Below the pieces are notes generated by a model. It was not told the origin of the DNA and ran no database searches. It saw only the letters and a program-made list of their open reading frames with translations. Positions 1-8,462 of a DNA stretch of 64,000 nt are shown one piece after another (within the stretch, counting starts at the first letter, position 1; the number at the start of each line of letters is the position of its first letter). The DNA is from Kineothrix alysoides. Lineage in GTDB: Bacteria; Bacillota; Clostridia; Lachnospirales; Lachnospiraceae. The DNA lies in contig NZ_JPNB01000003.1 in NCBI RefSeq assembly GCF_000732725.1, positions 1 to 64,000 of the forward strand. Direction: 5' to 3'. The position numbers and the translations under genes were made by a program.

Positions 1-185
1 AAAAATTGAGCCAAAGTAATACCACAGGCTTTACAAATAGCTTCTAATGTATTAAAACTTGGAGAATTATTTCTTTTAAATATATTTGTGATTGTTGATT
101 CAGATAAGTTAGCCTGTTTCGCCAGTTTATAATCTGTCCATTTACGTTCTTGCATAAGTTGCTTTATTCTTCCCTGTATATCCAT
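1..185 (-). CDS. XRE/Cro-CI family transcriptional regulator (3' end beyond window)
   Basis: The minus strand from an ATG at 185 reads as a Cro/CI-type helix-turn-helix. A first helix (RIKQLMQERKWTDYKLAK) is followed by the turn and recognition helix (ANLSESTITNIF) and the typical continuation SPSFNTLEAICKACGITLAQF. An AAAGGA ribosome site precedes the ATG. About 61 codons are visible and the C-terminus lies left of base 1, so I cannot tell whether it is a short Cro-like repressor or a longer phage/ICE repressor. It is divergent from the next gene, and two matching 20-bp inverted repeats lie between them, as expected for a repressor that controls itself and its neighbour. Confidence 0.85.
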   Translation of the reverse strand, partial: MDIQGRIKQLMQERKWTDYKLAKQANLSESTITNIFKRNNSPSFNTLEAICKACGITLAQF

Positions 186-214
186 ATTTATATCCTTTCA
201 TATTTATACTATAC

Positions 215-279
215 TACCACTCATTTTAGTGGTATAATAGTCAAAATAAGTAATGCCAGTACCATACAAATGAGTGGTA
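215..279. promoter_or_regulatory. Two 20-bp operator-like inverted repeats in a divergent promoter region
   Basis: Site 1 (215-234) has 7-bp arms TACCACT and AGTGGTA with a 6-bp spacer. Site 2 (260-279) has the same 20-bp geometry, a perfect right arm AGTGGTA and a left arm matching at five of seven bases. A TATAAT box (233-238) reading rightward overlaps site 1. Their place between the XRE gene and the divergent gene at 294 suggests they are the repressor's operators. This is inference from symmetry, repetition and location. Confidence 0.6.
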
Positions 280-293
280 TTATGGAGGGAAAA

Positions 294-988
294 ATGAAAG
301 TTTGTAGTTTTTTTGGGCAGAAAGAAGTATATAACAAAAAATTAAAATTAAAAATTAAAAAGAAATTGAGGCTGTTTTGCCCTGCGATAATAGTTTTATT
401 TTTTATTTCTACTTAAAAGATAATTTTTCTTATATTTGCTTTAGAGCAGTGAAACAACTACAGCAAATGCATAAAGATAAAGATATCAGCATTGTTTGCG
501 TAAACTATCGGTCGGAAGATTACAAAGATCATTATTTTGAAACTCCTATGGGAGAGATGTCAAATTTACAAAATTATGATAATTCTTTTATTCTGCATGT
601 ACCTGGTAAAAACGACCATTGGTATCATAATAGTTTACGAGTACAAAAATGGATAATAACAGAATCTGACTTTGTCTTTTACTACCTTTATGATAAGTTT
701 TCTATTACTCACATGAGTTTATTATCTTTATTAAAAAAACAGCAAGAACAAGGAAAGATTATTCTGACTGATATTACTTATAAAAGTACACAATTAAAAG
801 TTAAGAAAATTATTGCATCTCTACCAACCGATATACAATATGTATATACGCAACTTAATGATGGTACACCCACAAGCAAACTTTCAAAAGAATTGGGGCT
901 TTCAGTTGTTAAACTATATCAAAAATATAGAACAGGAGTACGTTCATTATCAGTTCTTAAACAAAATGTAGAAATTGAAAAACCATGA
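294..988 (+). pseudogene. SLOG/DUF1273-like protein, frameshifted
   Basis: Translation from ATG 294, with GGAGGG at 284-289, begins MKVCSFFGQKEVYNKKLKLK. This is the usual opening of a family of SLOG (Rossmann, nucleotide-binding) proteins. The frame runs out at 416. The continuation (KEIEAVLPC, then AVKQLQQMHKDKDISIVCV and on to 988) is in another frame. The two frames join at the A5 run near 361-366; one extra A would make a single protein of about 230 residues. The last 60 residues look like a separate helix-turn-helix-like tail (SKLSKELGLSVVKLYQKY). The break is either a true inactivating deletion or a homopolymer sequencing error. The molecular role is not known to me. It is divergent from the XRE gene and probably repressed by it. 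Confidence 0.6.
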
Positions 989-1119
989 TTATGTGAAAGT
1001 GTATTATATAACTTATAGTACATGCTTACGAAGTCATAGTTTCTTTCTATTAGCTAATTCCAAAACAGACTGATATCACAAATCTATTTTTCAGAATTAA
1101 TGATGGAGATATTAACAAC

Positions 1120-1431
1120 GTGAAGGGAATAATTACAGCATCGGAAGCTTATAGAGAACAAGATATAAATAATCCGATGGATACCGTTGTAAAATATTTT
1201 CAAAGTGACTTAGAATGTTATACATTATCGGATTTGTGGTATGAAAAAAATACTTCTACTTCTTCATCATATGGCCAGGCAAAACAATATGATTCAGATA
1301 AATTTATTATGTTATTTTCAAATTTTAATGTAGTTTCTTCAGTTAGGGTTCGTAGCTTAAATCCCAATGATATATATTCAAACTTACAATGGATTCTAGC
1401 TCGGAGAATAAGAGTCATAAATGAAAACTAA
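1120..1431 (+). CDS. Small hypothetical protein (doubtful)
   Basis: A 103-codon ORF starting with GTG, with only a weak GGAG about 12 bases upstream. I recognise no domain; it is polar, with a serine/threonine-rich stretch near residues 45-50. The 131 bases between it and the preceding gene hold nothing I can identify. It may be a real accessory gene or the remains of one. It ends 14 bases before the convergent yolD gene. Confidence 0.3.
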   Translation: MKGIITASEAYREQDINNPMDTVVKYFQSDLECYTLSDLWYEKNTSTSSSYGQAKQYDSDKFIMLFSNFNVVSSVRVRSLNPNDIYSNLQWILARRIRVINEN

Positions 1432-1444
1432 AAACATAGGAATA

Positions 1445-1861
1445 TTAACATTCGAAGATTTCCCCATTTATACCAATTATATCATCAATAGGAATCATTT
1501 CTCCATCAATCATAGCAAGGATTCTCGCATATAGGTCTATCTTTTTTACTCCCCCGGTGACAGAAACGTAAGCGCCGCCATCCTTCTTTCCGTCCGGTTG
1601 AAAATAAGTGATTGTGATTTGAGGATGTTCTTTTATCTCATCCACTATAGTCTGTAGCCTATCTTTCAAAGAATCTTTCACATATTCATCCAGTTCTACT
1701 CTCTTATCAGTCTGCCTTGCAGTTTCCTTGATGGCAGCGTCATGACCGGTCAATGCAGCGAATGGGGAAAACTGAGCCGCTCGATTAATCACTGCCATAT
1801 GGGGATGCGTGAAAGAAACATGGTGCGGTAGATGAATTATGTCATCATATGTCTTCATCAT
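1445..1861 (-). CDS. yolD: YolD-like protein, partner of the Y-family polymerase
   Basis: 138 residues beginning MMKTYDDIIHLPHHVSFTHP and continuing NRAAQFSPFAALTGHD, the hallmark of the YolD-like family of Firmicutes. Members are nearly always encoded next to an error-prone Y-family polymerase and are thought to assist or restrain it. The ATG overlaps the TGA of the upstream polymerase gene (ATGATG), so the two are translationally coupled and share its SOS promoter. C-terminal residues 90-138 form a predicted beta-rich part. No defect is seen. Confidence 0.88.
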   Translation of the reverse strand: MMKTYDDIIHLPHHVSFTHPHMAVINRAAQFSPFAALTGHDAAIKETARQTDKRVELDEYVKDSLKDRLQTIVDEIKEHPQITITYFQPDGKKDGGAYVSVTGGVKKIDLYARILAMIDGEMIPIDDIIGINGEIFEC

Positions 1862-3381
1862 GCTTTATGCCCTCCAATCTGCCTATTTCGGAGTACAGTG
1901 GTGGCTCCTTCTTCCAAATTCATACCTTTTAAAATGGCATTTTTTCCGTACTTCCGTTTTATCTCCAGCATCGCTTTCTGCACCTTTTTTTCTTTTGCAA
2001 GTTCGGCTTCTTTCTCTTCTTTTTCCGCCTGTGCTGCGGCATAGTCCGTAAAGAGGCTAAGCTGTTCAAAACAATCGGTCTTTTGCATGGTTGACTCATC
2101 CACCACATGATTTGCTGAGATATTAATTCTTCGTACTAAAAGATTCCTATCAACAATTTCTTCGAATAGCTCCGTAATAGAATCCAGCATTCTCTTTGTA
2201 GAGGCTGTTGGTTTCCCAAGATTTATTGTGCCATGAGCAGATTTTGGAACAGAACGACCGTAGTGATCAGTGGTAACGGGCCCGCGATATAGTTGCTTTC
2301 TATTTTGATCTGACAAATTTTCAATATCATATCCAACCGTCAGCACAAGTTGATCCGTCACAAGACTTCTATCCACTAGATCAAGTGCTAACAAATCAGT
2401 CATCTCCCGAACCACCAGTCTTGCCTTATCACAAGAACAGGCACATTGCAATACCTGCCCTGATCCAATACTGTTTGTACTTGGCTTATAGGCTTTCACG
2501 TCAGCAATCGTACATGGTTCCCATCCCCATGCATGGTCTATCAACAGCTCTGCATTGATACCAAACATCTTATACAACAAATCTTCGTTGTAATAATCAC
2601 TTGGCTTACCGAGAGAACATTTTGCAATATCTCCCATAGTAAAAAGCCCTTGTTCCTCCAGCCTCTTAGCATGTCCTCTCCCAACACGCCAAAAGTCGGT
2701 AAGTGGCCGATGTGACCACATCAAATGTCGGTAACCTACCTCATCCAATTCTGCAATCAGTACACCGTTTCGATCTACCGGAATATGCTTTGCCTGAATG
2801 TCCATAGCAATCTTGCAAAGGTACAGATTTGTTCCAATCCCTGCCGTCGCTGTAATACCTGTGGTTTTTCGAACATCTTGAATCATTTTTGTTGCAAGCT
2901 CACGTACTGACATCTTATAAGATTTTAGATAATCAGTTACATCCATGAACACCTCGTCAATAGAGTAAACATGCATATCTTCAGGAGCAACATATTTCAA
3001 ATAAATATTATAAATCCGTGTACTGTACTCTATATAATGGGCCATTCTCGGCGGTGCAGCAATATAATCCAACGCAAGTTCCGGTGAGGATTTCAATTCA
3101 ATATCATTAAAAGATGCCCCAAAAAAGGTGTGTCTTGGCGCATTCTGCCGCCTCTGGACATTTACTTCCCGAACCTTCTGTATGACCTCAAATAACCTTG
3201 CCCTGCCGGAAATACCGTATGTTTTGAGGGAGGGCGAGACGGCAAGACAAATAGTTTTTTCCGTCCGGCTTACATCTGCTACCACAAGATTAGTCGTTAG
3301 AGGATCAAGTTTCCTCTCTATGCACTCAACGGAAGCATAGAAAGATTTTAAATCAATTGCAATATAGGTTCTATTTTTCAT
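1858..3381 (-). CDS. Y-family DNA polymerase (UmuC/UvrX-like)
   Basis: 507 residues, full length for Gram-positive UvrX/UmuC-like translesion polymerases. Motif I is YIAIDLKSFYASVECIE at residues 6-22, carrying the first catalytic Asp and the steric-gate Phe-Tyr. The second catalytic site is YSIDEVFMDVTDYL near residue 140. A helix-hairpin-helix region (VGRGHAKRLEEQGLFTMGDI) and a little-finger domain follow, then a lysine/glutamate-rich C-terminal coil. Such enzymes copy damaged DNA after SOS induction and are common cargo of ICEs and phages. The LexA box in its promoter (see 3452-3480) supports damage induction. GGAG lies upstream of the ATG. A decayed relative of this gene occurs at 28204-28416. 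Confidence 0.93.
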   Translation of the reverse strand: MKNRTYIAIDLKSFYASVECIERKLDPLTTNLVVADVSRTEKTICLAVSPSLKTYGISGRARLFEVIQKVREVNVQRRQNAPRHTFFGASFNDIELKSSPELALDYIAAPPRMAHYIEYSTRIYNIYLKYVAPEDMHVYSIDEVFMDVTDYLKSYKMSVRELATKMIQDVRKTTGITATAGIGTNLYLCKIAMDIQAKHIPVDRNGVLIAELDEVGYRHLMWSHRPLTDFWRVGRGHAKRLEEQGLFTMGDIAKCSLGKPSDYYNEDLLYKMFGINAELLIDHAWGWEPCTIADVKAYKPSTNSIGSGQVLQCACSCDKARLVVREMTDLLALDLVDRSLVTDQLVLTVGYDIENLSDQNRKQLYRGPVTTDHYGRSVPKSAHGTINLGKPTASTKRMLDSITELFEEIVDRNLLVRRINISANHVVDESTMQKTDCFEQLSLFTDYAAAQAEKEEKEAELAKEKKVQKAMLEIKRKYGKNAILKGMNLEEGATTVLRNRQIGGHKA

Positions 3382-3451
3382 ATAGATGCTCCAATTCCTC
3401 TCTCACAATGATCTGCTTAGAAGTACTTAATTTTTTATATACACTGGACAT

Positions 3452-3480
3452 ATTATATCAAGAACGTTTGTTCGTGTAAA
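3452..3480 (-). promoter_or_regulatory. SOS promoter: LexA box inside the -35/-10 spacer
   Basis: On the minus strand TTTACA (3480-3475) and TATAAT (3457-3452) are separated by exactly 17 bp. The spacer contains GAAC-GTTT-GTTC (3462-3473), a perfect match to the Gram-positive LexA/DinR core GAACN4GTTC. LexA bound here would block RNA polymerase directly. It drives the polymerase-yolD pair that starts at 3381. Confidence 0.9.
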
Positions 3481-3582
3481 TAGAATTGGGACAATTCCTG
3501 GAACTTACAAACCTTCAAGTATTTGGAAAGTATATAGATCAGGAAACATGAACCACCCGCATAAAATACAGTAAATCTTCCT

Positions 3583-3896
3583 GATAAATTTGTCATTTCT
3601 ATAAAAACAAAGGAATTTGAGATTATTCAAGATGAATATCTCGAGGAAGTAAAAAGGGTTGTCTTAAGTTACGAAGCAAGTGGGAAACTTTCTTACCGAT
3701 ATTGTCCCACTTTAGCATTTATACTAAACACCGGAGCCCGGAAAGGAGAGCTTTTAATAATTCCAAAAATAGATTTTTAATTAATAAAAATGGAAATAAA
3801 CAAATCCATATCTCTGAAACGGTAAGTACCACCAAAAATAAGGATAAGAATGCAACTACTAAAGATAAGCAAATTATTTACACACCTGAGTATTGA
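3583..3896 (+). pseudogene. Tyrosine recombinase (integrase) remnant
   Basis: Reading from 3583, the plus strand encodes an integrase-like stretch ending TLAFILNTGARKGELLIIP and then KIDF. TGARKGE is the conserved first catalytic Arg region of phage-type integrases. The frame hits TAA at 3780 after a T5 run; one extra T continues it as LINKNGNKQIHISETV and on to the stop at 3896. The N-terminal arm/core-binding part and the distal catalytic HxxR and Tyr are absent, so it is a broken fragment even if the shift is an error. It lies between the polymerase promoter and the terminator of the large operon, marking a past integration or deletion event. Confidence 0.7.
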
Positions 3897-4011
3897 GTAT
3901 TTTTCGCAGTCTGAAAATACCCCCTAAAGTAAATAACATTCCAGTAAAATAATTTGGCTCACTGCCGTTGCCCAATAACCCATAAATCAATCTTTTCTAA
4001 ATTTTTATTTT

Positions 4012-4051
4012 AAAAAAAGACACGGTAATATTTATTTAAAATTACCGTGTC
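4012..4051 (-). terminator. Rho-independent terminator of the 24-kb operon
   Basis: Perfect 11-bp stem, GACACGGTAAT (4019-4029) with ATTACCGTGTC (4041-4051), and an 11-base loop. On the minus strand it is followed at once by seven T (4018-4012). It lies 240 bases past the last stop of the operon; the bases between (4052-4291) hold no gene I can see. On the plus strand no T-run follows, so it acts on leftward transcription. Confidence 0.85.
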
Positions 4052-4291
4052 TAAAAGTTTACTTAACAAGATAGTATTTTTTCCAGAATTCCCCTGTATT
4101 TATCTTGATATTTTTATGGAATGACCTTGCGATGTAATATTATCTTTCGATACGCTGTACTTACCTCTATAAGTAAGCATACTTCAATAATGATTTTGCT
4201 ATATTAAGCTCTTTGAACTGGAATAGGACTGTCCTAAGGAACTCCCAGATGACTTTGATAACTGCTTACAATAGACCAAATTCGAAAACAA

Positions 4292-6244
4292 TTAGGAAAT
4301 CTTTTCCTTTTCTGTTATTAAATGTTGAATGCTATTACATATATCTTCAATCATAGGTCTTTCATATATACTCCTAATATCAATAAGTACATTAAAAAAA
4401 TCTTCGATTTCAACCGATAAACTCATAACTGTGAGAGACTTTGCACCCAGTTCAAAAATATTATCGGTCAAATTTACATTCTCAATTTCTAATACTGATT
4501 TTATAATCCGAACAAGGTTTTCTCTAATATCAGCTTCATTTTGTTTATTTTTCAATTCACCTTTATTATCTATATGGTCTTGATTCAGCTTATTAATTAT
4601 TTCATCAAATTTACCATCTAAAAATATATTTTTTAAAATAACACGATTCACTTTTCCCACTGCAGTTCTTGGCAACTCCTTTAACGGAATTATATATTTT
4701 AGATCTAATCCTACTTTAGATTTGACCGAATATCTAATTTTTGTTGCCAATTCACTGAAATGTATTTCATCACCTTCATATTGCATAAACACAAGGACTT
4801 CATCTTCCATAGAAGTTTTATCTTGTATGCCACAAGCAGCTATATTTCCTACTAATGAGCTATCAACTTTTTCAATAACCATTTCAATATCAAATAAATA
4901 GTAATTAACCATGTTTACAATAATCATTTCTTTAGCACGCCCTGTAATTACTACTTCTTCATCTTTTATAAAGCCCACATCACCTGATCTATACCACCCA
5001 TCGGCAGTAAAGGCATCGTCATTAGGCTTATAGTACCCTGGAGAAACGTTAGGTCCTCCTACTTGAATATGGCCTACCTTTTCATCTTCCAATAATCTAT
5101 CTTCATTATCACAAATCCTAACTTTGCAACGTCTAGGGGGAGTACCAAGGCCAACAAATGATATACCATCTTGAGGATTTTCTTTAATTAATGAACCAAT
5201 GGATAAGCTACCCCTGTCCAAAAAATATGTATTTATGGTTTTTTCCTGGGATACGCAGGCAACTACCATTGCTTCTGTAACCCCGTAAACAGGGCTGATC
5301 ATGCTCCTTTTAATTCTATATTTTTCAAACGAAGAAATAAATGAATTGACTAACGGAATGGATAATGGTTCACCTCCTACTGTAATTAACTTTATATGAG
5401 AAAAATCCCATTCGTGCTTTTCATTTTGATCAATTTTCGACATTAAATATTTCATACCAAAGTTAGCTGTTAATAAAATGGTAGCTCTGTGTTCACATAT
5501 TTTATTAAACCACAACTTTGGAAATCTAAAATATACCCGCTTATCCATTAGGTACTGTGGAGTAGCAGTCATTATGGGGAACAAATGGCAAAACACTATT
5601 CCAACCATATGAGTTAGTGGCATCCAATGTAATGAAACATCACTTGAATCAACATTAAATTTTTCCACCAGATCCTCATTTGTCACCAAAATATTCCTAT
5701 GTGTTGTTTTTACTCCCTTGGGTTCACCCGTCGACCCTGATGAAAACATAATTAGAGCTACATCATCTATATTAGCATTATGAATAGTTCCCTTTTCATC
5801 TGCTGTATCTATTTCATCATAAAACAATACTCGTTTTAAATCGAATTGTCCTATGATTTCAGAAGATGCATTTTCTTTAAATCTTTTAATAATCTCAAAT
5901 ATATCATCTGATGTTAATAAATATGGATAATCAAATAAATTATATACTCTGAATATTCTTGACATTTGCTCATCTGTAATAGCCGTTGATAAAGGAACCG
6001 GAATAATCCCTCCCATAATACATGCCCATAATGAATATATATATTTTTCTTGATCTTCAATTTGAATAATGATTTTTTCTCCTGGCTTAATACCTTTACT
6101 TTGTAACACATAAAGTAACCTTAATGCCTTTTCGTATAAAGCATTGTAAGATACAAACTTTTCTTTCTCCTCACTCAATATAAAAGTTATGCCAATATCC
6201 TCCGACTTATTAGAACTCATCATATCAATTAAACTATCAAACAT
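4292..6244 (-). CDS. Acyl-AMP ligase with C-terminal acyl carrier domain
   Basis: 650 residues. Residues 1-510 form an ANL-superfamily adenylating enzyme. The P-loop-like motif MFSSGSTGEPKGVKTTHRN is near 166-184, YGVTEA lies mid-domain, and GWYRSGDVG and GRAKEMI lie toward the mobile C-lobe. Residues 560-645 form a phosphopantetheine carrier domain; LGAKSL gives the attachment Ser at about 603. It resembles fatty-acyl-AMP ligases that load an acid onto their own carrier instead of making free CoA esters. It is the last gene of the operon, with no polyketide or peptide synthase beside it, so the loaded acyl group probably goes to another enzyme of the operon. The ribosome site is GGAGG. The acid is unknown. 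Confidence 0.85.
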   Translation of the reverse strand: MFDSLIDMMSSNKSEDIGITFILSEEKEKFVSYNALYEKALRLLYVLQSKGIKPGEKIIIQIEDQEKYIYSLWACIMGGIIPVPLSTAITDEQMSRIFRVYNLFDYPYLLTSDDIFEIIKRFKENASSEIIGQFDLKRVLFYDEIDTADEKGTIHNANIDDVALIMFSSGSTGEPKGVKTTHRNILVTNEDLVEKFNVDSSDVSLHWMPLTHMVGIVFCHLFPIMTATPQYLMDKRVYFRFPKLWFNKICEHRATILLTANFGMKYLMSKIDQNEKHEWDFSHIKLITVGGEPLSIPLVNSFISSFEKYRIKRSMISPVYGVTEAMVVACVSQEKTINTYFLDRGSLSIGSLIKENPQDGISFVGLGTPPRRCKVRICDNEDRLLEDEKVGHIQVGGPNVSPGYYKPNDDAFTADGWYRSGDVGFIKDEEVVITGRAKEMIIVNMVNYYLFDIEMVIEKVDSSLVGNIAACGIQDKTSMEDEVLVFMQYEGDEIHFSELATKIRYSVKSKVGLDLKYIIPLKELPRTAVGKVNRVILKNIFLDGKFDEIINKLNQDHIDNKGELKNKQNEADIRENLVRIIKSVLEIENVNLTDNIFELGAKSLTVMSLSVEIEDFFNVLIDIRSIYERPMIEDICNSIQHLITEKEKIS

Positions 6245-6253
6245 ATTATCCTC

Positions 6254-7414
6254 CTACTTTGAAATCATTTCTACAAAAGCTTCTAGCCTAGTTAACAGTT
6301 GCGCCCTATTATAGCTCCGACTATCTAAACAATCACCATTAAGCTCTATTATAGGAATATCCCTTCTATTTAGATGTTTCTTTATGATATTGAATCTTGA
6401 ATTAAACAATCTGCAATTCATATGTGAAAAAAACACAACACCATCAACATCATAATCTAAAACCAGCTTTATTATATTATTTGCTCTTAACTGAACATCG
6501 CAGATAAAAGGAGTATTTAATGTTCTTTCAGCTAACCCTAAAAAAGGATTTTCTGTGGTCAATTCTATTTCCGGTAAAATATTAAACTCTTCAATTGTAA
6601 TCATTGCTCCAAGCTCTTTTTCTATATATTCATATAATTTATCATCATAAGAAATACCCATGTTACACCATAGTATTTTGCATTTTGGAGCAATCTTCTT
6701 TTCATTACATTGCGCATACTTATTACATGTTTCATAATACTCCTGAGCCACCTGCAAAGCTCCCTCTGTCCCAAATAGCATAACTAAATTAACAAATTTA
6801 AGCATCTGTCCGCCATATATCAACCCGGGGTATTTTTTTCTTATATTATTAGCTTTTCTGAAATAGTTTGCTGCTTTATTAGAGAGGTCGATAACTTCTG
6901 ATAATTTAATTAAATCAGGTTCTATTCCAGAAATCTCACACAGTTTTACATAAGTCTCTTCATATTGTTTGGCCACAAAGAATGCTGCATTATTTGACCT
7001 TTCATAAGGTAGATCAATCGCATAAAAAGGTATTTTGTGTTGATTTGACATAACAAAGAAGTCATTTACTACCTCTTGGCACGCATTTAGCCCCACAAAG
7101 GTATTTGGTAATGGTATCAAATTATTATTGACAGCAGATAATGCTAGACGATGAAAACTGCAACCACCTGTATCATAAAATAAGCTATTTGCCCTATCCA
7201 ACCCCCTTTCGTGTATAGTTGTAGGAGGCAGCATTCCAATCATGGACTCAACGATTACAGGCATAAGATCTGCACCTAAAATTATTTCCTGTGGAAAACC
7301 AATATCCTTAAAAATAATCTTTCCCTGATAATTGGACATTCCGCGATAGAACCTGTATTGGAATTTGATTAAGCTGAAATAAAAATCTTCATAATAATGT
7401 ATATCCATTTCCAT
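6254..7414 (-). CDS. 2-hydroxyacyl-CoA dehydratase / benzoyl-CoA reductase family subunit (HgdB-like)
   Basis: 386 residues, the normal subunit length of the HgdB/FldB/BcrC family. These bind [4Fe-4S] clusters and accept single high-energy electrons from an ATP-driven activator to dehydrate 2-hydroxyacyl-CoA or reduce aromatic rings. Conserved features are GGCSFHR near 110, NACQEVVNDF, GVVFFSHMNC with a likely cluster Cys near 335, and the family-typical C-terminus YNRAQLLTRLEAFVEM. It sits directly downstream of a second subunit and the activator. The substrate cannot be read from sequence; the neighbouring adenylating enzyme suggests an acyl thioester. Confidence 0.87.
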   Translation of the reverse strand: MEMDIHYYEDFYFSLIKFQYRFYRGMSNYQGKIIFKDIGFPQEIILGADLMPVIVESMIGMLPPTTIHERGLDRANSLFYDTGGCSFHRLALSAVNNNLIPLPNTFVGLNACQEVVNDFFVMSNQHKIPFYAIDLPYERSNNAAFFVAKQYEETYVKLCEISGIEPDLIKLSEVIDLSNKAANYFRKANNIRKKYPGLIYGGQMLKFVNLVMLFGTEGALQVAQEYYETCNKYAQCNEKKIAPKCKILWCNMGISYDDKLYEYIEKELGAMITIEEFNILPEIELTTENPFLGLAERTLNTPFICDVQLRANNIIKLVLDYDVDGVVFFSHMNCRLFNSRFNIIKKHLNRRDIPIIELNGDCLDSRSYNRAQLLTRLEAFVEMISK

Positions 7415-7428
7415 CTATTATCCCCTGC

Positions 7429-8462
7429 CTATTCTAAGCATTCTATAAAAGCTTGAATTCTTGTATGTATCTGTGCAGAGCAGCTACCAGAAAAAGAATC
7501 ATTTATTACAAGAAAAGGTATTTTCTTTTTCTTTGCGATTTCTGATAAGAGAATCACTCCATATGATTGTATAGGACAAAACTTAATTGTTGAAAATATA
7601 ACTCCTTTTACATTATAATTTTCAAGCTTATCTTCAAACTTCTTTATCCATCCAGAATTCCAATTGCATATGATACTTTCATGATTAGATTGATTATTTG
7701 TATATTTACTACTACCTAAGTCATCTTGCTGAATATATTTTAAGTCATTAGTTTCAAAATTGTCATATGAAATTACTTTACCACCATAATCATTAATCAC
7801 CTGTATAATATCTAATGGTGTAATTTGTATTCCACTTAACAATAATTCAGGAGAATAACATTCGTTTTCAGTCTTTCTTTTCGTTTTTCTTCAAGACTGT
7901 TTAATTCCTTATCATATATCTCATGCAGTTCCCCTGGAAATTCATCAAGAACTTCAATATCTCTTAGGGATAAAGGGACAGAGTTTTTCGCAATATCATC
8001 AACAATTTCTTTTTTATATTTCGTTATTCTTTTTATTTCAAGGCGTTTTTCCTGTAAGATATTATCAGAAATAATTACGTTAAATTCATTCCTTATAAAA
8101 TTAATCAGCTTCAGTTCTTCAATGTTATAATACTCCAATGAATACAGAGAGTTTATCTTTGGTATGTTAATCATAAATATTTTTTTGTTAGGCATATATT
8201 CATGTAAATATTCATACAGGGCCACCATTGCATGACATTTATTTTCAAAAATAAATCCATCATATTTTTGTTCTTCTCTTATAATAATATCTAAGCAGCT
8301 CATTGCATATGAGCACATATAAGTAGGGAAATAACATCTGGAATTATAAGATACCAAACCATCACCCTTTATTCTTGTAAGCTTTATACCAAATGAAAGG
8401 AATACTTCAAAGGGAATCGCATTTCCACACATATAGGCCATATGTATATCCGGACGTATCAT
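7429..8462 (-). pseudogene. Second 2-hydroxyacyl-CoA dehydratase family subunit, split into two reading frames
   Basis: An N-terminal frame from ATG 8462 to a stop at 7836 contains FPTYMCSYAMSCLD, the Cys motif typical of the small subunit. A C-terminal frame from about 7842 to 7429 holds LLSGIQITPLDI, STIKFCPIQSYG and the family ending HTRIQAFIE. Joined, they give about 345 residues, the normal length. The second frame has no ATG or ribosome site of its own, so a single-base loss near 7840-7890 is more likely than two genes. AAAA runs there would restore the frame with one extra A. Without repair the enzyme would be inactive. The ATG overlaps the activator stop (TAATG). It is listed as a pseudogene; a sequencing error is equally possible. 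Confidence 0.75.

Noticed and set aside
150-416. 88-codon ORF reading through the operator region
   Set aside because: Only its last part (from ATG 294, with a good ribosome site) is protein-like; the front overlaps promoter and operators.
377-988. Separate 203-codon gene starting at TTG 377
   Set aside because: No ribosome site, and the sequence before it in the same frame (KEIEAV) continues the SLOG-like protein; treated as the second half of a frameshifted gene.
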